Source of the DNA: an uncultured Oscillospiraceae bacterium
GTDB taxonomy: Bacteria; Bacillota; Clostridia; Oscillospirales; Ruminococcaceae
NCBI GenBank assembly: GCA_900540595.1
Contig: UQGL01000018.1
Span: 1-48,480, forward strand
DNA: 48,480 bases
Direction: 5' to 3'
Below the pieces are notes generated by a model. It worked only from the letters and a program-made list of their open reading frames with translations. It made no database searches and was not told the DNA's origin. Below, one piece after another: positions 31,668 through 40,994 of this stretch. Every line of letters starts with the position of its first letter. Position 1 is the stretch's first letter. Position numbers and translations under genes: made by a program.

Positions 31668-34600
31668 ATGAAAGAAACACATTATAAATTGAAGCATCGC
31701 GTTACCGCTCTGTTTGCGGCGGCGGTAATGCTCTGCTCCATGCTGCCCGGTGCAGCGTTTGCGGAGGAACCCACACCGCAGCCCACCGAGGAAACCGCGC
31801 AGATGGAGCAGCAGACCGAGCCGTCTGAAACAGACAACGGCCAGACCGACGAGAGCAGCCCCGACCCCGGCGAGGATGTAACCGAAGCCACCCCGGAAAC
31901 GGCAGAAGAGCAGCCCGCTGAAGAAGAAATCTCTGCTGCCGTTGTCGGTGCGGAACTGTACACCGACTTGCCCGATGCACCCATCGGCTCCTATATCGGC
32001 AGCGAGGGTTTGCCGGTTGCCACTGGTGAAACTAAAATCGGCATTTCCGAGTGGCCCGAAAGCCAACTGGAAGAAACCAGCGGCAGCTATCTGACCGCCG
32101 CTGCACTGGACAATGACGGTCTTACCATGGCCACGCCCCTGCTGGACGGCGCAGACTATGCCATTGCTCCTATTATGGCACAGGTGGAGTACCCCGCCGA
32201 TGGCAGCGCCCTTGATCTGGTTTTGCCGGATGGTGTGACCCTGCTGGACTATTACGGCGCACCCGTTGAAAACACAGAAAGCCTGCTGCACAATGAATAC
32301 AGCGAAACCTCCGCTGCTGTGCTTGGTGTGTATGTACAGGCAGATACGGATTTTACCGCGCAGTTGGTTTATACTGCGCCGGACGGCAGCAGTTTGACCA
32401 AGACATTGAATGTGACCATCGACCGCAATGCCACAGCCGAGTATCCTTTCCCCGACAGTGAAATCACTGCCCTCGCCGAGCGCCCCACCCCTGCAGTGAC
32501 AAGTGGCAAGATCACCAAGGTTGCCAAAGTCAACGGCACTTGGCTGATCTGGTTCAACGGCGAACCCGCCTACTGCTGCACCCCCGGCGCAGACGGCCAG
32601 CCCAAGAACTGTCCAACGTACACTTATGTCAATACTTCTATGGTTGGCGCAGACCAGTATGTACCCGGCGACCACTATGGCAACCAGTACAGAATCTGGG
32701 GCGGTTTAACCCAGCTTTCGCTCGGTATGCAGGAGCTCCCTCCGGTTGCGCTCTCCGCAGAAGCGCCGAGTTTGCTGGATTCCTGCCGCACGATCTATAC
32801 AGATGCGCAGATGCAGATTATCGAGAATTATCCTGACAGCACTGCCGCCAAAATTCTTATTGGATCCGCGCAGACGCTGTTGGAGGGCACAGACGCTTAC
32901 GCATCCGCCCGCGGCTACTATACCTATATTTATCAGCCGGGCCGCGCGGGCTGGCAGACTGTGGCTGTGATTGGCCCCGAAATCTCCGATGACGAACCGA
33001 ACCCCAAACCCATCGTGCAGGAAATTTACGCCAACTGGGAAGCCCCTGCGCAGACCGCAAGCGGCAGCTTTGATTTTGACTACGGTATCATCACCAACAA
33101 GGTGCAGCTTAAAACCACCGAGAAAGTGGACGGCGCGACCATCGAGATTGAACCCATCACCAAAAGCGGTACTATTGACGGCGGCACATGGAATATTTCT
33201 CCCGCAGATAAACAGACCGTCACCACTGCTGGCCATACCAACGATGACAATTTTCAAAACAATGGCGGTGCTGCATCTGCAAGCTGGACGCTGCACTACT
33301 CCGTAAGCAAAACCACCGACAGCCGCAACGGACGAGTAGGCCCCTACACCACGCAGGACGAAGCCGATGCAGCCGCCGACAGCGCCCGCGATGCTGCGAT
33401 TGCCGAGTTGCAGGGCGAGGCCCAGCGCATGGTGGACAATGCGGTTGCATCTGCAAAGGCAGAACTGGCGAACGTCAAATTCCGCTATGAGGAAGTGGGT
33501 GTTCCATACGGTTTTGAAATGTATTGGGGCAGCAACGGCAGCAAACAGACTATTTCTGTACCGGCCAATTCCAACAATGCCTATCTGATGAAAAACGATG
33601 AATGGTCCTTGCAGGTCAACATCAAGAAAACCGACAGCGAAACCGGCAATCAGATTGCTGCCGACGCGCAATATGAGATTTTCCAGTGGGATACTGTAAC
33701 AGGCAAATACCAGCCCACCGGCGGTTACAACACTTACAGTGTGCAGCGCCAAGGCGATGGCACTTATGCGGTCATCAACAGTGCAGCTTATGCGACCACG
33801 GATTCCATGCGGCATACCCTTTACTACACCCAGCGTAATACGGGCAAGTTTATCATCGTGGAAAGCAAAGCGCCCACAGGTTATTTTGGCGATTGGACAG
33901 ACATCAATCATCCCGGCATCGCCAACACTCCGCTGGGCAAGCGCGGTTACTATATCGAAATCACCGAGGACAGCGACAATTCTGTAATCTGGCTGGACAA
34001 CGCTGACTATAATGCCGACATTGCCGCTACCGACAAAGGCGGCACCAAACTTGTCACCAGTACGGGCGTGGAAACCACCGTTACCATCTACGACACTGCC
34101 AAGGACCCCAGCCGCACGTATAACACCGACAATAGCGGCAAAGCCGCCAATGAGGACAACTATACCGTTGCGCCCACAGACGGCGTTATGAAAAATGACC
34201 GCACCTTGGGCGAAATCAGTATTTCCAAAGTTGATTTGGACGCAGTTCGGTATGTGCAGAATCACGGTAACGCCACATTGGACGGCGCGGTGTACGACCT
34301 TTACGCCGCCGAAGATATTACGCACCCCGATGGCGTGACCGGCGTGGTGGACTACTCCAAAATTGTGGATACAGACGGCAATCCCATCTGGCATACCACA
34401 ATCCGCGACAACAGCGGGCAGTGGGTATCTGATTATTTACCCGTTCTGAAGAAAGACCACCTTGTAGCCAGCGCTAAAATCGAGAACGGCTGGCTGTGCT
34501 TCAGCAATTTGTATCTCGGCAAATATTATGTCGTAGAGCGCTCCACCGGCGTGGTTATCCCGCTGCGTGACGGCGCTCTTGCTGTTTCCGGCACCTATCC

Positions 34601-37600
34601 CACCGTGGACAGCCGCACCAAGGCAGCCACCGGGCAGACCGCCGCGCTTGCCAAGAACGGCAGCGGGCAGTACACGGATTGGGTGTACAAGAACCAGTTT
34701 TCTACAGTCTCTAAAGGTAAAGCGTTGGATGGCTCTTGGACTTACGATGCCTATTACCTGTCCTTTGCAGACGGCTATCTTGTCGATGAGCATAACTACT
34801 ACATCGCGCCAGCCTATTCTGATGAGGGTTGGTATGTAGAAAAGACCTCCTTTGCCGACAATCGACAGGCAGCCGGTGAACAAATCGACAAGACCAGTTA
34901 CAGCGCCAACTACCATATCCATGCAGACAACGCGCTGGCCGAGAGCCAAGACCAAGCGGCAAAAGGCAATGTAGAAATCAGCAAAATCGTATCCTCCAGC
35001 GGCCAAAGCAACGGACTGGAACTGGAGGGTGCGGGCTTTACATTCTTCCTTGTGTCCGACCTGTCCAAACTGAAGCAGTTTGTGCAGACCCGCAGCGGCA
35101 GCTACACCCTGCAAAGCATTTTGGATGCCTACATTGATAAGACCTACGATAACGAGCATCCGAAGTGGGATTTTTCTGCGGAAACGCAGGCCATCGCAAA
35201 GACCTATGAGGTCAACGCTGACGAAATTGCCGCGTACAACAAAACGTTGACTGCCGCAGGAGAAAACAAGAACGGTAAGGGCGATGGCTGGCAGCCCACC
35301 GGCAGCGCCAACGAATACCAGCTTGCCGAGATTTTCAGCAATGACACCGGGAATATTCGTGTGCAGGGCTTGCCCTATGGCACTTATCTGGTCGTGGAAA
35401 CCACCGTACCGCACGACCTGTTCCAAGCTGAGCCTTTTATTGTCACCGTTGACCCCGAACAGGATAACAACCCGTGGGGCGCTATGGCCACCCCCAAGGA
35501 CAGCGTAATGACAGGCTCTGACAGTTATCAGAAATTCACCGTACTGGACGAGGAAATCGAAGTTTATCTCCGCATCACCAAAGTTGACGAGGAAACCGGC
35601 AAACCGGTACTGCTGCCCGACACCGCTTTCCAAATCTATTGGCTGGACGAGCAGGGGCATTACCGTTATGACAGCAACGGCAACCCGAAACTCGTCACGA
35701 TGACCGATACCGTCAACGGCCATCTGACAAAAGATGTAGACACTTTCTACACCAACAGCGAGGGCATCTTGACGCTGCCTGAAAAATTGCCGCTGGGTAA
35801 ATATCGCATTGTGGAAGTCACCGGCCCGAACGGATTCTACAACGAATGGCTGGATTCTGCCGGATATGAAAACGGCATTTTGACCGACGATGCAGATGGC
35901 ATCTACTATGTGGATTTTGAAATCACCACAGACCGCATTTATGCAGCCACCGGCGATAAAAACGAGAACGGCATGGATACCCTTGTGATTGGTGAAAACT
36001 ACTCTAACCATGAGACGCTGGGCAAATTGACGATCCGCAAAACAGGCGAGGTCTTAGCTGGCTGGAAAACAGAAGTTGGCGCACTTGACCCGTGGATGAC
36101 CGGCGAGGCCGAGGACGGCAATTTTGTGTATGAAACCCGCCCGCTGGCCGGTGCGGAATACACCATCACCGCCGCCGAGGATATTTATACGCAGGATCGG
36201 CAGACCGACAATTATGGCAACCGCACGCTCTGGTATGCCAAGGGTGATGTGGTCGCCGTAGTCACCACCGGCGACGGCAGCGCAGACATTGCCGTCTTTG
36301 CCCCTGCCCGCACCAAGGCCACCTACGATTTCCTGTCCGTAATCCATGACGGCACGATTGGCGAAGTCAGTGTGACCCTGCCGCTGGGCAGCTACCACAT
36401 TGAGGAAACCAAGCCGCCTTACGGCTATATCGGCACCACTGAAAGCTATAATGTCACCTTTGCATGGGATAACGAACTGAACGATGTGGTTATGGCCACG
36501 AGCATTGCGAAGGTTGACGGCGCTGCATCTTCCCAGAGTTTTGAGGTCGTGCGCAGCAAGGATGCCAACGCAGATTTCACCGAGCAGCAGACCTTAAAAT
36601 TCTACAATGACCGCGAAAAGGCCAAAGTAGGTGTTTACAAAGTTGACCGCGAAACCGGCAAATACCTTGCGGGTGCGGTATTCAACCTGTACGCTGCCGA
36701 CGATATTTACAGTGTGGACGGAAAACTGCTGTTTGCAGCGGGCGAACTGGTCGCCACCAGCCCCGAAACTGGCGCAGACGGCTACACCTATTTTGACTGC
36801 GATATTCCTATTCGCGGCGAGTATTACGGCAGCAGCATCCGCAAGGACGCCACCACCAACAGCGGTAATTACATCGTCAAGGAACTCCGCGCCCCTCTCG
36901 GCTATTACGTCAACGAGGAGCCGATGGAAGTCACTTTCACCTATGATGGACAAGCTATTATGGTGCTGGATAACACCTGTGCCAACAAGCCTACGGAAAT
37001 GTGGGTAAGCAAACGTGACCTTACCAACGATGAGGAACTGCCCGGCGCCACCCTTGCTATCAAGGATACGGACGGCAATACCGTAACCACATGGGTGTCC
37101 ACCGATGAGCCGCATCGCGTGACCGGGCTGCATTTCGGTGAATCTTACACACTGACGGAGATCCGCGCCGCTGATGGGTACGCACTGGCCAATGATATTA
37201 CTTTCCGCCTGATTCAGAAATCCGATGAGGACGGCAATCATCTGGAGGAGTGCGAAGTTTACTATCTGACCACCAAGAACATTTTGTTCTGGAAGTGGGA
37301 TGATTGGAAACTGCTGGACGATGCGACCGTTATTATGCAGGATGATATTACCAAGGTGCAGATTTCCAAGAAAGACCTTACCACCAAGGAAGAACTTCCC
37401 GGCGCAGAACTGGTTATCAAGGACAAGGACGGCAAGGAGATTGACCGTTGGATTTCCACAAACGAACCGCATTATGTGGAAAAGATGCCCGCAGGAGATT
37501 ATACACTGACGGAAATCACCGCACCCAACGGCTACAAGGTTGCAGAAAGCATCGACTTTACCGTTCTGCCCACCGGCGAGATTCAGACCGTGGTAATGAA

Positions 37601-37892
37601 AGATGCCCGCGAGGACACACCGACACCTACCCCCGACAACACGCCGACCCCGGACCATACTCCGCAGCCCACGCCGAACACGACCCCAGCGCCGACATCC
37701 GTGCCCGCTACACCCACTGCAACACCTGCACCACAGCCGATTATTCCCAAAACCGGCGACAACTCCCCCTTGGGGTTGCTGCTGGCGATTGCGGGAATCT
37801 CTCTTGCAGGGCTGGCCGTTCTGGTCTACAAGAGCGCCCGCCGCAAAGATATTGCGCCCCGTGACGATGATGACGAGGACACCGAGGACTAA
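31668..37892 (+). CDS. Large Cna-B repeat surface adhesin with sortase signal
   Basis: The 2,074-residue product has a signal peptide (about 1-32), an acidic Glu/Pro/Thr region, a domain with YCCTPGADG (about 300) and TQLSLG (about 347) that could form a Cys-Gln thioester, then a series of eight or so Cna-B/SpaA-like domains, each opening with a KxD/KKD-type lysine strand (NIKKTDSETG, ITKVDEETGKP, VYKVDRETGKY, ISKKDLTTKEE) and closing with a TLTEI-type glutamate strand, the residues of intramolecular isopeptide bonds. A Pro/Thr linker and IPKTGD (2026-2031), a membrane helix and a basic then strongly acidic tail complete it. ICE adhesins of this type probably aid attachment to recipient or host surfaces. 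Confidence 0.9.
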   Translation: MKETHYKLKHRVTALFAAAVMLCSMLPGAAFAEEPTPQPTEETAQMEQQTEPSETDNGQTDESSPDPGEDVTEATPETAEEQPAEEEISAAVVGAELYTDLPDAPIGSYIGSEGLPVATGETKIGISEWPESQLEETSGSYLTAAALDNDGLTMATPLLDGADYAIAPIMAQVEYPADGSALDLVLPDGVTLLDYYGAPVENTESLLHNEYSETSAAVLGVYVQADTDFTAQLVYTAPDGSSLTKTLNVTIDRNATAEYPFPDSEITALAERPTPAVTSGKITKVAKVNGTWLIWFNGEPAYCCTPGADGQPKNCPTYTYVNTSMVGADQYVPGDHYGNQYRIWGGLTQLSLGMQELPPVALSAEAPSLLDSCRTIYTDAQMQIIENYPDSTAAKILIGSAQTLLEGTDAYASARGYYTYIYQPGRAGWQTVAVIGPEISDDEPNPKPIVQEIYANWEAPAQTASGSFDFDYGIITNKVQLKTTEKVDGATIEIEPITKSGTIDGGTWNISPADKQTVTTAGHTNDDNFQNNGGAASASWTLHYSVSKTTDSRNGRVGPYTTQDEADAAADSARDAAIAELQGEAQRMVDNAVASAKAELANVKFRYEEVGVPYGFEMYWGSNGSKQTISVPANSNNAYLMKNDEWSLQVNIKKTDSETGNQIAADAQYEIFQWDTVTGKYQPTGGYNTYSVQRQGDGTYAVINSAAYATTDSMRHTLYYTQRNTGKFIIVESKAPTGYFGDWTDINHPGIANTPLGKRGYYIEITEDSDNSVIWLDNADYNADIAATDKGGTKLVTSTGVETTVTIYDTAKDPSRTYNTDNSGKAANEDNYTVAPTDGVMKNDRTLGEISISKVDLDAVRYVQNHGNATLDGAVYDLYAAEDITHPDGVTGVVDYSKIVDTDGNPIWHTTIRDNSGQWVSDYLPVLKKDHLVASAKIENGWLCFSNLYLGKYYVVERSTGVVIPLRDGALAVSGTYPTVDSRTKAATGQTAALAKNGSGQYTDWVYKNQFSTVSKGKALDGSWTYDAYYLSFADGYLVDEHNYYIAPAYSDEGWYVEKTSFADNRQAAGEQIDKTSYSANYHIHADNALAESQDQAAKGNVEISKIVSSSGQSNGLELEGAGFTFFLVSDLSKLKQFVQTRSGSYTLQSILDAYIDKTYDNEHPKWDFSAETQAIAKTYEVNADEIAAYNKTLTAAGENKNGKGDGWQPTGSANEYQLAEIFSNDTGNIRVQGLPYGTYLVVETTVPHDLFQAEPFIVTVDPEQDNNPWGAMATPKDSVMTGSDSYQKFTVLDEEIEVYLRITKVDEETGKPVLLPDTAFQIYWLDEQGHYRYDSNGNPKLVTMTDTVNGHLTKDVDTFYTNSEGILTLPEKLPLGKYRIVEVTGPNGFYNEWLDSAGYENGILTDDADGIYYVDFEITTDRIYAATGDKNENGMDTLVIGENYSNHETLGKLTIRKTGEVLAGWKTEVGALDPWMTGEAEDGNFVYETRPLAGAEYTITAAEDIYTQDRQTDNYGNRTLWYAKGDVVAVVTTGDGSADIAVFAPARTKATYDFLSVIHDGTIGEVSVTLPLGSYHIEETKPPYGYIGTTESYNVTFAWDNELNDVVMATSIAKVDGAASSQSFEVVRSKDANADFTEQQTLKFYNDREKAKVGVYKVDRETGKYLAGAVFNLYAADDIYSVDGKLLFAAGELVATSPETGADGYTYFDCDIPIRGEYYGSSIRKDATTNSGNYIVKELRAPLGYYVNEEPMEVTFTYDGQAIMVLDNTCANKPTEMWVSKRDLTNDEELPGATLAIKDTDGNTVTTWVSTDEPHRVTGLHFGESYTLTEIRAADGYALANDITFRLIQKSDEDGNHLEECEVYYLTTKNILFWKWDDWKLLDDATVIMQDDITKVQISKKDLTTKEELPGAELVIKDKDGKEIDRWISTNEPHYVEKMPAGDYTLTEITAPNGYKVAESIDFTVLPTGEIQTVVMKDAREDTPTPTPDNTPTPDHTPQPTPNTTPAPTSVPATPTATPAPQPIIPKTGDNSPLGLLLAIAGISLAGLAVLVYKSARRKDIAPRDDDDEDTED

Positions 37893-37925
37893 GGAATAAT
37901 CGGAAAATGAAATATACTTTTTTAC

Positions 37926-37955
37926 AGGGAGGACCGCGTGGCCCTCCCTATTTTT
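37926..37955 (+). terminator. Intrinsic terminator after the adhesin gene
   Basis: A 10-pair stem (AGGGAGGACC against GGCCCTCCCT, one mismatch) with a GCGT loop is followed by TATTTTTA. It separates the adhesin from the PAPS-reductase-like gene 13 bases later. Confidence 0.85.
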
Positions 37956-37967
37956 ATAGGAGAGAAG

Positions 37968-38711
37968 ATGGCAAAACACATTTTAAGTTGCAGTTTCGGA
38001 AAAGACAGTATCGCCACCGCGTTGCTGGCCTTGCAGCATGGTGAACCGCTGGACGAACTTGTGTATTGCGAGGTCATGTTCAGCGAGGAAATATCCGGCG
38101 AGCTGCCCGAACACAACCGATTTATCCACGAAACGGCAATCCCGTATTTTGAACAGCGCGGCATCCCGACACGGGTTTTGCGCTCCGAAAAGACCTATCT
38201 ATCCTGCTTTTACCATGTTGTCACACGAGGAAAAACCAAGGGGATGCTTTCGGGATTCCCTCTGAGTGGGCGCTGTACAATTCAGCGGGATTGCAAGCTG
38301 CCGCCGATCAAGGCATATCAGAAGGCATTGCCCCCGGACACGGTGCAGTACATCGGCATCGCCGCAGATGAACCCAAGCGACTGGCACGATTAAAGCCCG
38401 GTCAGATTTCTTTGCTGGACAAGTACCATGTGGCCGAACCAGAAGCGAGGTCTATGTGCGCAGCTGAGGGGCTGCTGTCCCCGCTGTATGACTTCACTAA
38501 ACGCGGGGGTTGTTGGTTTTGCCCGAACGCATCAATCAGCGAACTGCGGCATCTCTACAGATACCACCCCGAACTCTGGCAGCTTTTGCTTGAATTACAG
38601 GACGTGCCGAATAAACCCACCGAACGTTTTAGTTGGCGACGCACTTTTCGTGAGATAGACGAACGATTTCGGCAGGAGGGCGAACAACTAAGTTTTTATG
38701 AGGAACGGTGA
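37968..38711 (+). CDS. PAPS-reductase-family PP-loop protein
   Basis: The 247-residue protein begins with the PP-loop SFGKDS (residues 9-14) that binds ATP in adenylating enzymes of the PAPS reductase/sulfurtransferase superfamily. Four cysteines form two pairs, C103/C109 (GRCTIQRDCK) and C182/C185 (GGCWFCPN), fitting a metal or iron-sulfur site as in DndC-like and related proteins. True sulfate assimilation is unlikely on an ICE; nucleic-acid modification or defence is possible but unproven. AGGAG precedes the ATG at 37968. The resolvase-like gene begins three bases after its stop, and oriT and mobC follow. Confidence 0.82.
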   Translation: MAKHILSCSFGKDSIATALLALQHGEPLDELVYCEVMFSEEISGELPEHNRFIHETAIPYFEQRGIPTRVLRSEKTYLSCFYHVVTRGKTKGMLSGFPLSGRCTIQRDCKLPPIKAYQKALPPDTVQYIGIAADEPKRLARLKPGQISLLDKYHVAEPEARSMCAAEGLLSPLYDFTKRGGCWFCPNASISELRHLYRYHPELWQLLLELQDVPNKPTERFSWRRTFREIDERFRQEGEQLSFYEER

Positions 38712-38714
38712 ACA

Positions 38715-39119
38715 ATGGACGAACAGAAAAGACCCCGCGCGTGGGTGTACGCGAGAATTCCTGGCGACTACGATGGCACAATGAACAGCTATAAAGTTTG
38801 CTCAATGCAGGCGCTGCATGACGGCTGTGATATTGTCGGTGGGAGCATCGACGAACGCGGCGGCTGGCTGCTGCGTCCCGGCTACCGTGATATGCTGCGG
38901 CAAATTAAGGCCGGAAAAGTTGACCGGGTTTACATCTGCCGTATGCGTCAGGTCAGCGGCAAGGAGCGCCACTTGTACTCTTTTTTCAAGCGGCTTATGC
39001 AGCACGGTGTACAGGTCACAGCCACCGAGTACAGTTTGCGTGACCGGGTAAATATGTTTCGGTTAGCCAGACGGGTCGAACGCTATGCTACCCGAAAGGG
39101 GTTGCAGCTGCCGTGGTGA
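38715..39119 (+). CDS. Resolvase-like protein lacking catalytic residues
   Basis: The 134-residue product has the fold outline of a serine recombinase N-terminal domain: RAWVYARIP, SIDERGGWLLRPGYRDMLRQI, AGKVDRVYICRMRQVSGKE and LYSFFKRLMQHGVQVTATE. Aligned by eye with YARxS, the nucleophilic serine is Pro16, and the DRLSR block reads RQVSG, losing both arginines. The large DNA-binding half is also missing. It is therefore not an integrase; a structural or regulatory part in the relaxosome is suggested by its place directly before oriT and mobC. It follows the PAPS-reductase-like gene by three bases. Confidence 0.75.
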   Translation: MDEQKRPRAWVYARIPGDYDGTMNSYKVCSMQALHDGCDIVGGSIDERGGWLLRPGYRDMLRQIKAGKVDRVYICRMRQVSGKERHLYSFFKRLMQHGVQVTATEYSLRDRVNMFRLARRVERYATRKGLQLPW

Positions 39120-39237
39120 TTTTCAGCAGGCGGCGTACTGTGCCTATGGCACAGTACGAGCAAGCACGGCAATGTGATATCACATCGCCCACTTGTTAGG
39201 GGAATACCCCTAAAACCCCTGCATCGGATGGTGAATT
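39120..39237. other. Probable origin of transfer (oriT)
   Basis: The 118-base gap before mobC holds three perfect inverted repeats: CGTACTGTGCC/GGCACAGTACG with a TAT loop (39134-39158), the palindrome ATGTGATATCACAT (39172-39185), and TTAGGGG-AATA-CCCCTAA (39196-39213). Such arrays directly upstream of mobC and relaxase genes are typical of oriT; the nick site is likely near the last repeat but is not identified. Confidence 0.7.
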
Positions 39238-39552
39238 ATGAAAGCAAGAACCTATAAAAAGCTCCTACGGCTCAATCAAGACGAGCAGGAACGACTGCGG
39301 TATTTAAGTAAAAGCACAGGGCTAAATCAAGAGCAAGTGCTGCGCAAAGTGTTGATGGACGCTCCACTTCTGGAGCGTCCGACAGCCGACTACATAAAAA
39401 TGTCACGCCAAATTGCAGCCCTTGGCAACAATCTAAACCAGCTTGCCCACATTGCCAACGCCAGCGGAAAAGTAAGTAATACCGACTTGCTGACTGCAAA
39501 ACAAATCATGGAGCAAATATGGAGGTACATTAAGGGAGGTGGGGTCCAATAG
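39238..39552 (+). CDS. mobC: MobC-like relaxosome accessory protein
   Basis: The 104-residue protein resembles MobC-type mobilisation proteins: a ribbon-helix-helix-like start (RTYKKLLRLNQDEQERLRYLS), then TGLNQEQVLRKVLMDA and the family hallmark IAALGNNLNQLAHIANASG. MobC proteins bind oriT and help melt the nick region for the relaxase. A GGATGG site precedes the ATG. The stop codon TAG overlaps the proposed AUA start of the relaxase, placing the pair under translational coupling. Confidence 0.9.
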   Translation: MKARTYKKLLRLNQDEQERLRYLSKSTGLNQEQVLRKVLMDAPLLERPTADYIKMSRQIAALGNNLNQLAHIANASGKVSNTDLLTAKQIMEQIWRYIKGGGVQ

Positions 39553-40994
39553 CTTATACAAAAATCAAAGCAGTAAAGCATCATCTGCAACGATGTCTGG
39601 ATTATACCAGTAATCCAAACAAAACTGAAAAATTTGCTGATGATGATTTAAGGCGGCTCTTATCCTATACGCAGAACCAAGATAAGACAGAGCATCAACT
39701 GTATGTGACAGGCTTTCATTGTGACCCGGAGACAGCCTGTATGAGCATGGAATTAACCAAACGATTGTGGGAGCAACCCACAGATAAGGGAGTTTTAGCC
39801 TACCACATCATCCAAAGTTTCAGCCCCGGTGAAGCCACGCCCGACCAAGTACACGAGATTGGCTGTGAATTTGCACGGCGGTTTCTTGCGGATCGGTTTG
39901 AGTGTACGGTCAGCACCCATTTGGACAAAGGCCACCTGCACAATCATATAGTCGTCAATTCGGTATCCTATGCGGACGGAAAAATGTTCCGCAACAACTT
40001 TGACACCTACTACCACGGAATCCGACAGGTATCGGATGAACTTTGCAGAGAGAATCGGCTGTCCGTCATCGAAACGGACGGCAAGGGAAAATCTTATGAC
40101 GAGTGGCTAAGCGGCCAGGCCGGCAAGCCTACCATTCGTGGTATGGTACGCAAAGATGTGGAACAGGCTATTGCTGCCGCCGACAGCTTTGATGGCTTTA
40201 TCACGGAATTGCAGAACATGGGCTACACGGTCAAATATGGCCCGCGTGTGGAACACATGGCGGTGCGCCGTAAAGACGCTCAACGAAATATACGCATTGA
40301 CCGGCTCGACCCGCGCTTTTCTGAAACAGCGCTGCGGGAGTATTACCACAAACTGCACCGTATGCCCACCGAAATGCAGCAGGAATACCGGCAGGAAAAC
40401 GCCCCGGAAAAACCGAAATGGCAGCCCACAGAATTACAGCCCCCTGTGCAGCGGGTGCGGTATCGCGGCAAGCTGCCGCGCCGGTATCCCAAGGTGTCCG
40501 GCTTTATGGCTTGCTACTATCACTACTGCGCCCTGCTGCGGAAAGCCTACCACGGCAAGAGCACAAAGCGCTGCTACTTTTTGCTGCGTGAGGATTTTCT
40601 GCTGTTCAGCCGATACCAGCAGCAAACGAAATTCCTATGGGAAAACCATATTGAAACTATGGATGAACTGCTGGCCTACAAGGAAAATGCAGAAGTCCAA
40701 ATCCAACAGCTTGCCCGCCAGCGCAAAGTTCTGTATCGCCAAAAACGTGAGCCGGAACGTGCCGCGCGGGAAGAAAAAATCAAATCACTGACCCAGCAAA
40801 TGAAAGCCCTGCGCCATAAGGTTTACATCTGTTCCGACATCGAAACAGATGCTGCCGAGGTGCAGGAAAAACTACGGCAAGCAGAACTTGCCGCACAGGA
40901 AGAACGAAATGAGGTGAAACAAGATGAACAACGGAGGCGAAGCAGCCGATCAGATGGTGCGGGAAGCCTTACAGGTTACCGAAGTAGCCATTAA
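39549..40994 (+). CDS. Relaxase (mobilisation nuclease), apparent AUA start
   Basis: The 481-residue product nicks oriT and leads the strand into the recipient. The HUH metal site THLDKGHLHNH has histidines at 124, 129, 131 and 133. The family N terminus, normally MAYTKI..., is here encoded as ATA GCT TAT ACA AAA ATC, with ATA where ATG belongs, and includes the probable catalytic Tyr19 in CLDYTSNPNKT. A GGAGG (39535-39539) lies nine bases before the ATA. No ATG, GTG or TTG occurs between the upstream in-frame stop (39531) and GTG 39705, which would lose the tyrosine. The C-terminal third is a charged coiled coil. Its end overlaps pcfB by 71 bases. Confidence 0.85.
   Translation: MAYTKIKAVKHHLQRCLDYTSNPNKTEKFADDDLRRLLSYTQNQDKTEHQLYVTGFHCDPETACMSMELTKRLWEQPTDKGVLAYHIIQSFSPGEATPDQVHEIGCEFARRFLADRFECTVSTHLDKGHLHNHIVVNSVSYADGKMFRNNFDTYYHGIRQVSDELCRENRLSVIETDGKGKSYDEWLSGQAGKPTIRGMVRKDVEQAIAAADSFDGFITELQNMGYTVKYGPRVEHMAVRRKDAQRNIRIDRLDPRFSETALREYYHKLHRMPTEMQQEYRQENAPEKPKWQPTELQPPVQRVRYRGKLPRRYPKVSGFMACYYHYCALLRKAYHGKSTKRCYFLLREDFLLFSRYQQQTKFLWENHIETMDELLAYKENAEVQIQQLARQRKVLYRQKREPERAAREEKIKSLTQQMKALRHKVYICSDIETDAAEVQEKLRQAELAAQEERNEVKQDEQRRRSSRSDGAGSLTGYRSSH

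Noticed and set aside
38715..39119. ICE integrase of the serine recombinase type
   Set aside because: It is too short and lacks the nucleophilic serine, the active-site arginines and the DNA-binding half.
39705..40994. Relaxase starting at GTG 39705
   Set aside because: This would drop the conserved 52-residue N terminus with the probable catalytic tyrosine, and the good ribosome binding site lies before 39549.
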